This document shows, in pieces, positions 1-5,091 of a DNA stretch of 7,076 bases (within the stretch, counting starts at the first letter, position 1; every line of letters starts with the position of its first letter). The DNA comes from JACKOD01 sp041591635 (GTDB lineage: Bacteria > Pseudomonadota > Gammaproteobacteria > Pseudomonadales > Oleiphilaceae), in assembly GCA_041591635.1 (NCBI GenBank), contig JBFHRO010000170.1, positions 1 through 7,076 of the forward strand. Direction: 5' to 3'. Position numbers and translations under genes: made by a program. The notes under the pieces were generated by a model. That model saw only the letters and a list, made by a program, of their open reading frames with translations. It was not told the origin of the DNA and did no database searches.

Positions 1-513
1 CAGAAAACCCGATACTTCCATTTTGTGATAACGGCTGCTGGCATCGGTTACCAGGTGCGCCGTCTGAAAATTGCCGCAAAAAATAAACTGGCGACGCTTG
101 CGCAGTGTCTTTTGCAAGTGGGTCATGAAGGCCGTCATGAACGCATCCTTGTGTGCCTGCTTTTCTGGCTCACCTAACGCGCAGGGCACCAGTATGGAAG
201 CGACACTGACATTCTCAAAATCGGCCTGAATAAAGCGCCCTTCGCGATCGGCCGCCTCATACGCAAACCCGTACATGATGGCCTTTGGAAAATGGCGACT
301 ATAGATACACACGCCACCATCGCGTTCATCTTCGGCATCGAGAAAAAACACCTCATACCCCGGAGGATGGTAGCGGGCATCATCAAACTCCCACACTTTC
401 CCCCGGATATCCTGAACGCAAACAACATCGGCATCCTGCTTGACCATCCACTCAAAAAAACCATGGTCTGCCGCTTGTCTGAGGCCGTTCACACTGATTG
501 TCACTACCTTCAT
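1..513 (-). CDS. crc: Crc-like catabolite repression protein (exonuclease III fold, degenerate active site), 3' end missing
   Basis: The first 171 residues of a protein usually about 260 long; the rest lies beyond the left edge. It begins MKVVTISVNGLRQ and has the exonuclease III/endonuclease-exonuclease-phosphatase fold pattern, including VCVQDIRG (31-38), GRFIQADF (92-99) and RKRRQFIFCG (138-147). Catalytic positions of E. coli ExoIII are changed: Asn7 is Ser7, Glu34 of the QE motif is Asp35, and the Asp-x-Asn motif reads Asn148-Phe-Gln150. Pseudomonas Crc also lost these residues, and its gene likewise lies beside pyrE. Known Crc acts with Hfq to repress translation of catabolic mRNAs and has no nuclease activity. 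The ATG is preceded by AAGGGG (519-524) five bases away. I infer a Crc orthologue or close paralogue; the alternative is an active but divergent ExoIII-family enzyme, which the substitutions make unlikely. The missing C-terminal half, with the Asp/His catalytic residues, would help decide. Confidence 0.8.
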   Translation of the reverse strand, partial: MKVVTISVNGLRQAADHGFFEWMVKQDADVVCVQDIRGKVWEFDDARYHPPGYEVFFLDAEDERDGGVCIYSRHFPKAIMYGFAYEAADREGRFIQADFENVSVASILVPCALGEPEKQAHKDAFMTAFMTHLQKTLRKRRQFIFCGNFQTAHLVTDASSRYHKMEVSGFL

Positions 514-539
514 AGATGCCCCTTACCTGGTTTGCGTGT

Positions 540-568
540 ATGATACCGAATTGCCTTTTTATGAAAAA
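540..568 (-). promoter_or_regulatory. Weak candidate promoter for the Crc-like gene
   Basis: On the minus strand a -10-like TATCAT (545-540) lies 17 bases from a poor -35-like TTTTTC (568-563). This would start a transcript near 533, about 20 bases before the Crc-like start codon. The same bases read on the plus strand give TATGAT (539-544), a possible -10 for pyrE without a clear -35. A perfect 6-3-6 inverted repeat, CTTTTT-ATG-AAAAAG (555-569), sits in the middle of the gap. The two promoters, if real, would overlap. AT-rich gaps give such matches easily. Confidence 0.28.
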
Positions 569-592
569 GAACTCATTACCTCGAGATTGCAA

Positions 593-1240
593 ATGCACGA
601 TTATCAGCGCAACTTTATCGAATTTGCCATTGCCCAGGGTGCGCTTCGGTTTGGCGAATTCACCTTGAAATCAGGCCGCATCAGCCCTTACTTTTTTAAT
701 GCGGGACTTTTTAATCGTGGTGCAGCCCTCGCGGCCCTGGGTCGTTGTTATGCCAGCGCCATTGGGGCAGCAAAGATTCCGTTCGATGTGCTTTTTGGCC
801 CCGCCTACAAGGGAATCCCGCTGGCAGCCGCCACAGCGGTCAGCCTCGCCGAGTTTTTTGATACCGACACGCCCTACGCCTTCAACCGCAAGGAAGCCAA
901 AGATCACGGCGAAGGGGGAACCCTGGTGGGGGCGCCGCTCGAAGGCAGAGTGCTGATCATTGACGACGTTATTACCGCCGGCACCGCCATTCGCGAGGTC
1001 ATTCACCTCATTCGCGCAGCAGGGGCAGAACCTGCCGGCGTATTGATTGCCCTGAACCGCCAGGAGCGCGGCCAGGGATCGCTCTCGGCCATCCAGGAAA
1101 TCGAGCAGACCTTCGGCATCCCGGTCATCAGTATTGTCAGCCTCGATCAGGTGCTGGAATTCATCACCGGCCACCCCGACCTTGCCAGGTACGCTGAACA
1201 GGTTCTCAGGTACCGCCAAACCTATGGCATTAAATCCTGA
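593..1240 (+). CDS. pyrE: Orotate phosphoribosyltransferase
   Basis: A cytoplasmic enzyme of de novo pyrimidine synthesis that joins orotate to PRPP, giving orotidine 5'-monophosphate and pyrophosphate. The 215 residues match the usual length (213 in E. coli). FGPAYKGIP (68-76) holds Lys73; the flexible catalytic loop NRKEAKDHGEGG (98-109) holds Lys103; the PRPP-binding motif VLIIDDVITAGTA (120-132) holds the paired Asp124-Asp125. The start at 593 is chosen because MHDYQRNFIEFA aligns with the E. coli N-terminus MKPYQRQFIEFA. The open frame extends upstream to 440, but those codons run into the opposing Crc-like gene. The ribosome site is weak (only CGAG at 582-585). I see no E. coli-style attenuator hairpin with a U-run between the divergent gene and this start, so pyrimidine control, if any, is different or unseen. 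It converges with the TauE/SafE gene 12 bases downstream. Confidence 0.98.
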   Translation: MHDYQRNFIEFAIAQGALRFGEFTLKSGRISPYFFNAGLFNRGAALAALGRCYASAIGAAKIPFDVLFGPAYKGIPLAAATAVSLAEFFDTDTPYAFNRKEAKDHGEGGTLVGAPLEGRVLIIDDVITAGTAIREVIHLIRAAGAEPAGVLIALNRQERGQGSLSAIQEIEQTFGIPVISIVSLDQVLEFITGHPDLARYAEQVLRYRQTYGIKS

Positions 1241-1252
1241 AGCACGCGTGAA

Positions 1253-2023
1253 TCAGGGCAGGTTACCAAGGATCAGCGACAGACCAACAGTGATCGTGAC
1301 CCACTCAAATGCCCGCTTTACAAGCACATTGCCTTTGGCAATCGAAAGATGCGCTCCGGCATACCCGCCAACCAGAGCACCCGCAATCAGGGCGGGAAGC
1401 CAATCCCACTTGACGCTTGTCTGTAGCGCAAGGGTCAGCGCACCCAAACCGTTCCAGAATACCCCTACCAGGATCAGGGTGTAGGCCACGGCGCGCTGAT
1501 ATTCCAGCCCAAACCACAATACCAGCCACAGCACCACAAACAACCCTGTGCCCGAAGTGATAGAGCCATTGAGGAACCCTATCAAAAACAACCCAACGCC
1601 ACCAATAAGCCAATGGCGCAGGGTTAAGGTCTTATCGACACGACTCATACCGAGATTCGCCGAACGCCAGGAATAGAGGCCAAGTCCGGTTGTAAACACA
1701 CCCAGGATCAGCTTTGCTATCTGGTCCGGCACGACCAGAATGGCCATAGCCCCAGCCAGCACGCCAGGCAGACCGGTCAGCAACATAAAACCGGCAAACT
1801 TCCAGTTAAGGCGCTTTTCCCGCAGATGCCTTAGAGTTGCCCCCATGCCGAGCGCGACACTGGCTATTTTGTGTGTAGCCAGCGCCGTCGCAAAACTCAG
1901 CCCCAAAAACAGCAATGCCGGCAGCTGCAGCAGACCGGCTCCGCCTCCGGCAAGCGCACTCAGCCCGTTGGCAACCAGCGAAATACAAAAGAGCACCACT
2001 TGTTCCAGCACGAGATCCATCAT
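1253..2023 (-). CDS. TauE/SafE family (DUF81) membrane permease
   Basis: A very hydrophobic protein of 256 residues, typical for the family. TauE/SafE proteins are inner-membrane carriers, with some members linked to export of sulfite, sulfoacetate or other small anions; the substrate here cannot be read from sequence. The internal duplication of the family is visible: a glycine-rich motif AGGGAGLLQLP (25-35) in the first half and GFLNGSITSGTGLF (149-162) in the second. Hydrophobic stretches at roughly 4-24, 28-46, 76-97, 101-117, 137-160, 162-172, 180-200 and 209-225, plus a last one at 240-253, suggest about eight to nine membrane spans (judged by eye). Two adjacent ATG codons begin the gene; AAGG (2029-2032) suits either. 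No sulfur-metabolism gene is nearby, so the context does not indicate a substrate. It is probably transcribed alone from the divergent gap 2024-2163. Confidence 0.9.
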   Translation of the reverse strand: MMDLVLEQVVLFCISLVANGLSALAGGGAGLLQLPALLFLGLSFATALATHKIASVALGMGATLRHLREKRLNWKFAGFMLLTGLPGVLAGAMAILVVPDQIAKLILGVFTTGLGLYSWRSANLGMSRVDKTLTLRHWLIGGVGLFLIGFLNGSITSGTGLFVVLWLVLWFGLEYQRAVAYTLILVGVFWNGLGALTLALQTSVKWDWLPALIAGALVGGYAGAHLSIAKGNVLVKRAFEWVTITVGLSLILGNLP

Positions 2024-2060
2024 AAAAACCTTGATCCAATCAAATTAAAACAGGCAGACT

Positions 2061-2076
2061 TGGGTAACTTGTTGCT
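2061..2076 (+). promoter_or_regulatory. Possible sigma-54 (-24/-12) promoter before the DUF4124 gene
   Basis: TGGGTAACTTGTTGCT has the essential GG and GC pairs with the ten-base spacing required by RpoN, and TGG and TTGCT match the consensus TGGCACG-N4-TTGCW. The inner CACG part is not matched. A transcript would begin near 2087, about 77 bases before the DUF4124 start codon. No convincing sigma-70 promoter was seen on either strand in 2024-2163, and no enhancer-binding site could be assigned. The match could be chance. Confidence 0.25.
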
Positions 2077-2163
2077 ATTCTTGCTAGGGAGAAAACTTGG
2101 TAAATCAGGCACAATTAACCATGCATCATGCACGAGTCCACTGGAATACACTTGTCTAGTCAA

Positions 2164-2835
2164 ATGAAAAAACCACTTCTGATACCCTTTATTCTCGCCG
2201 GCCTGCTGGCGGAATCAAGCTTCGCAGCCAACTACTATCGCTACAAGGATGAGAACGGTGTTACTGTGCTTGGCCGCAGCATTCCACCGCACCTTGTCGG
2301 CAATGGGTATGAGATACTCACAGACAGCGGACGGGTTATCGAAAAAGTAGCCCCTGCCCTCACACCGGAAGAGATCGCCGCACGCGATGCCCAGCTGGAA
2401 GCGGAGCGGTTGCGCAAAGAAGCCGAAGAGCAACAAAAAAAAGCCGACATCGAACTGCTACGACTCTACAGCCACCCCAACGAGGCTGCCAAAATTCGGG
2501 ATCGGAAAATCCAGGATCTTGAAATATCCATCAAACTGAAACAAACCAAAATATCCAGCCTTCAGACCCAAATCGAAGAAAAGCAGACCCATGCCGCCAA
2601 CCTTGAACGCAGTGGAAGAAGCATTCCTGCGGCCATTATCGACAGTATCGCCACACTGAACACCGAAATTGGCAAGATAGAAGTCCACATTGCAGCGCAC
2701 GAGCAGGATATAGAAAAAACACGCAACGATTTTGCGAAAACCATCCTGCGACTGGAACAGCTTACCGGCAAAAAAGACACGGTATCCGAACCAGAGAAGG
2801 CTCCAGAGTCAGGGTATAAGCTTCCGCTTCCCTGA
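2164..2835 (+). CDS. Secreted DUF4124 protein with a long coiled coil
   Basis: A 223-residue protein of unknown function. The start at 2164 gives a clean Sec signal peptide: MKKPLL, a hydrophobic core to about residue 16, then SSFA with likely cleavage after Ala21. The mature protein opens with a DUF4124 domain (about 22-65; YYRYKDENGVTVLGRSIPP at 24-42), common in small periplasmic proteins of gammaproteobacteria. After a Pro-rich hinge (ALTPEE) nearly all of residues 68-205 is charged and helical, rich in Glu, Lys, Gln and Leu, and looks like a periplasmic coiled coil broken near 155 by GRSIPAA. The tail is Pro/Glu-rich. An in-frame ATG at 2128 would add twelve residues ahead of the signal sequence and is less likely. 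Neither ATG has a recognisable Shine-Dalgarno sequence. The neighbours do not explain its role. It ends in a strong terminator. Confidence 0.8.
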   Translation: MKKPLLIPFILAGLLAESSFAANYYRYKDENGVTVLGRSIPPHLVGNGYEILTDSGRVIEKVAPALTPEEIAARDAQLEAERLRKEAEEQQKKADIELLRLYSHPNEAAKIRDRKIQDLEISIKLKQTKISSLQTQIEEKQTHAANLERSGRSIPAAIIDSIATLNTEIGKIEVHIAAHEQDIEKTRNDFAKTILRLEQLTGKKDTVSEPEKAPESGYKLPLP

Positions 2836-2870
2836 TCAGGGACTGGAAAAACGCGCCCAAAAACCATAAA

Positions 2871-2898
2871 AAAAAGGAGGACAACTGTCCTCCTTTTT
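2871..2898. terminator. Bidirectional intrinsic terminator
   Basis: A perfect 12-base-pair stem, AAAAAGGAGGAC (2871-2882) with GTCCTCCTTTTT (2887-2898), closes over the loop AACT. The A-run on the left and T-run on the right make it a working intrinsic terminator in both directions. It ends the DUF4124 gene (stop at 2835) and the opposing phasin-like gene (stop at 2920). It lies in the 84-base convergent gap between them. Confidence 0.93.
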
Positions 2899-2919
2899 CA
2901 TGCTGCACCGGGCAGAAAA

Positions 2920-3279
2920 TTAAGCAGTAGCTTCTGCTTCTTCTTTCTTGGCAGCGGCTTTCTTGGCTGGGGCTTTCTTTTCAGTAGCAGGCTTGGCTTC
3001 TGCAACAGGTGCTTCTTCCTTTTCTACTTTTGCCAGCAGTTCGTTGGCAACTTCGCCCAGACGGCTGTTGAATGAACGCACAGCTTCGTAAACGTTGTTT
3101 ACGGTATCGTTGTGCAGATCACGCAGCGACTTCACGCTGTAGCTCTTGGCTTCTTTTTCAACTTTCTCAACATAGTCGAATGACTTGTTGGCAATCGCCT
3201 TGTGCTGCTCTTCAACAGTGGCGATGGCTTTTTCGATAGCTTCCTGAACTTGTGTTTGCAGAGTTTTCAATTTGCCCAT
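2920..3279 (-). CDS. Small phasin-like protein with Ala/Lys/Glu-rich tail
   Basis: A 119-residue cytoplasmic protein without signal peptide or membrane segment. Residues 4-88 look continuously helical and amphipathic (LQTQVQEAIEKAI, then HKAIANKSFDYVEKV), the general character of phasins, which coat polyhydroxyalkanoate granules. Residues 89-119 form a low-complexity tail of Ala, Lys, Glu and Pro (KKAPAKKAAAKK at 101-112), recalling the longer histone H1-like AKP tails of Pseudomonas PhaF and AlgP, which bind DNA. Here the tail is short and its lysines are balanced by glutamates, so DNA binding is uncertain. The start at 3279 is set by AAGGAGAG ending eight bases before the ATG; an in-frame ATG at 3321 lacks such a site. 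No PHA synthase or depolymerase is in the window. The phasin assignment is by resemblance only; it may be an unrelated helical protein. Transcription probably ends at the shared terminator 2871-2898. Confidence 0.7.
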   Translation of the reverse strand: MGKLKTLQTQVQEAIEKAIATVEEQHKAIANKSFDYVEKVEKEAKSYSVKSLRDLHNDTVNNVYEAVRSFNSRLGEVANELLAKVEKEEAPVAEAKPATEKKAPAKKAAAKKEEAEATA

Positions 3280-3357
3280 GACTTTCTCTCCTTGGGTGAT
3301 TAGCGGCTCGACCTTGTGCACGTCAGTGTGCGGTCAAGTCCCTTAACGTTAACATCC

Positions 3358-3376
3358 GGATGAAACAATTTCATCC
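3358..3376. repeat. Perfect 8-3-8 palindrome, candidate operator
   Basis: GGATGAAACAATTTCATCC has arms GGATGAAA (3358-3365) and TTTCATCC (3369-3376) that match exactly around CAA. There is no T-run or gene end beside it, so it is not a terminator; its size suits a dimeric regulator. It lies 79 bases before the phasin-like start and 188 before the phosphotransferase start. A second, shorter perfect palindrome, TTAACGTTAA, is at 3343-3352. The regulator is unknown. Confidence 0.55.
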
Positions 3377-3395
3377 ATCAAGAACACACGCTCAA
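3368..3395 (-). promoter_or_regulatory. Candidate promoter for the phasin-like gene
   Basis: On the minus strand TTGAGC (3395-3390) and TGAAAT (3373-3368), separated by 16 bases, each match four of six sigma-70 consensus bases. The -10 element lies inside the palindrome 3358-3376, an arrangement typical of repression. A transcript would start near 3361 with a leader of about 80 bases. A competing pair, TTGCAG (3439-3434) with TATTCT (3417-3412), spaced 16, lies further upstream. The rest of the gap 3280-3564 is AT-rich to about 3450 and then carries the phosphotransferase ribosome site; no clear plus-strand promoter was found. Confidence 0.35.
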
Positions 3396-3564
3396 GTTAC
3401 TGGTATTTTTTAGAATATTCATACTAAAGACCTCTGCAATGTCATTTTATTGCCATGACCACCCGATGCAACTCGCTCGCACCCGATAACCGCCGCAGCT
3501 GAATTGTGAATCCGGTAATTCTGAACGACACTGAAGAGAACGCTGTTTTCAACGGAGCATTCAC

Positions 3565-5091
3565 ATGTTTGAAGCCGCTGAACAAGGTCGCGAAATCGCG
3601 CAGGATCAATACGACCGACTGGTACCAAAGCTGCGCAAACAATTGCTGGAAAGCCAGTTCGCCCTGGCTCAGAGCGGGTTTCCGGTAATTATCATTGTTG
3701 AGGGCATAGACAACGTCAGCAAAGGTGAAGTCATCAACATTCTCAATGAATGGCTGGATACCCGCGGCCTGCATGTTTGCGCGTTTGGTCCGAAATCGGA
3801 TGAGGAAACCGAACGCCCGCGCTTTTGGCGCTACTGGCGAGCCTTGCCGGCCAATGGTCGCATGGCCATCATGGCGGGCGCCTGGTACAGCGGCAGCCTG
3901 ATTCAGGGCACGTTCAACAAGGTGGCTCCGGCGCAGTTTGATTTGCACATGAAGCGCATTCATCAGCTGGAAACCATGCTGACCCTCGACGGCGCACTGA
4001 TCCTCAAGTACTGGCTACACCTGTCTAAACCGGCACTGGTTCAGCGCTTTAAAAGCATTGAGGCGAGCGGCGGTCAGCGCTGGCAGGTATCCGGACAGGA
4101 CAGGCAACTCCTGGATGAATACGACTCCTACCTGCGCGCGGCAGAACGTGCGATTCAGCTAACCGATCACGTCATTACCCCATGGCACATTGTTGAATCT
4201 GAAAACACCCACTACCGCAACCTCACGGTTGCCAGGCACATCCTCAGATCCATTCGCAAGCGTCTGAAAAACAAGGCTATAGCTCCACTGAAAAGCCTTG
4301 CCCAGCCCAGCATCAACCACCTGTCTTCAGGCTGTGAACAGCAGGCCAGCCTTTTGAGCACGGTCGATCTCGATGCCTCTGTATCAAAATCAGACTACAC
4401 CCAGGCACTGGCTCAACTGCAGTCTCAGCTCAATCGTTTGGCCTGGCAGGCGTACCACCGCAAGCGCTCGGTCGTTATCTTGTTCGAAGGCTGGGACGCC
4501 GCCGGCAAAGGCGGAGCCATACGCCGCATTACCCAGGCCATTGATGCCAGAATCGCGCAGGTGATTTCGGTTGCGGCCCCCTCTGATGAGGAACGGGCGC
4601 ATCATTATCTGTGGCGATTCTGGCGCCATCTGCCACGGGCCGGGCACGTTACCATCTATGATCGCAGCTGGTACGGACGGGTTCTGGTAGAGCGGGTGGA
4701 AGCCTTTGCCCAGGACTTCGAGTGGCAGCGTGCCTATCGTGAAATCAACGAGTTTGAAGAACAACTCTGTGATCATGGTACGCTGGTCATCAAGTTCTGG
4801 CTGCATATCGACCCCAGGGAACAGCTCAAACGCTTCAAGGAGCGGGAAAAAGTCGCCTACAAACGCCACAAGATTACCGATGAAGACTGGCGCAACCGCG
4901 ACAAATGGCCGAGCTACGAAACCGCGGTGAACGATATGATTATCAAGACCAGCACCGAGGTGGCGCCCTGGCACTTGATCGCCGCCAACAATAAACGCCA
5001 TGCCCGTCTTTGCGTGCTGCGAACCCTGTGCGCGCAACTGGAACAGGCGCTGAACACCCCAACCGGGCAAAAGGAACCTCCGAGCAAATGA
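3565..5091 (+). CDS. pap: Polyphosphate:AMP phosphotransferase (tandem-domain PPK2, class II)
   Basis: A 508-residue cytoplasmic enzyme expected to phosphorylate AMP to ADP with inorganic polyphosphate, recovering energy from polyphosphate; with adenylate kinase it can feed ATP formation. It has two PPK2 domains, as in P. aeruginosa PA3455. The C-terminal domain (about 285-495) has an intact Walker A loop GWDAAGKGG (309-317), Walker B region YDRSWYGR (365-372) and the lid sequence KREREKVAYKRHK-like segment after residue 420 (KEREKVAYKRHK). The N-terminal domain (about 10-230) has lost these: EGIDNVSKGE (46-55) replaces the P-loop, and MAGAWYSG (103-110) lacks the Asp and Arg, so it is probably structural. 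The start MFEAAEQG resembles the known N-terminus and follows GGAG (3554-3557) by seven bases. The stop overlaps the next start as ATGA, suggesting translational coupling. The phasin-like gene diverges from it. Confidence 0.95.
   Translation: MFEAAEQGREIAQDQYDRLVPKLRKQLLESQFALAQSGFPVIIIVEGIDNVSKGEVINILNEWLDTRGLHVCAFGPKSDEETERPRFWRYWRALPANGRMAIMAGAWYSGSLIQGTFNKVAPAQFDLHMKRIHQLETMLTLDGALILKYWLHLSKPALVQRFKSIEASGGQRWQVSGQDRQLLDEYDSYLRAAERAIQLTDHVITPWHIVESENTHYRNLTVARHILRSIRKRLKNKAIAPLKSLAQPSINHLSSGCEQQASLLSTVDLDASVSKSDYTQALAQLQSQLNRLAWQAYHRKRSVVILFEGWDAAGKGGAIRRITQAIDARIAQVISVAAPSDEERAHHYLWRFWRHLPRAGHVTIYDRSWYGRVLVERVEAFAQDFEWQRAYREINEFEEQLCDHGTLVIKFWLHIDPREQLKRFKEREKVAYKRHKITDEDWRNRDKWPSYETAVNDMIIKTSTEVAPWHLIAANNKRHARLCVLRTLCAQLEQALNTPTGQKEPPSK

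Noticed and set aside
561..668. A 35-codon frame (ATG at 561) overlapping the pyrE start, a possible leader peptide.
   Set aside because: No Shine-Dalgarno sequence, no downstream attenuator hairpin, and no pyrimidine-sensing feature; its ATG is simply the centre of the 6-3-6 repeat.
671..1219. Minus-strand frame of 182 codons opposite pyrE.
   Set aside because: pyrE is unmistakable on the plus strand with all catalytic motifs; the antisense frame has no recognisable motif.
2058..2154. Repeated ACTTG pentamers (2058, 2067, 2095, 2150) and the palindrome TGCAT-C-ATGCA (2122-2132) before the DUF4124 gene.
   Set aside because: The repeats are short, irregularly spaced and expected by chance; the palindrome has no promoter partner that gives it meaning.
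3442..3963. Minus-strand frame of 173 codons reaching across the pap start.
   Set aside because: Half of it is antisense to the conserved pap N-terminus and the remainder is non-coding-looking AT-rich gap.
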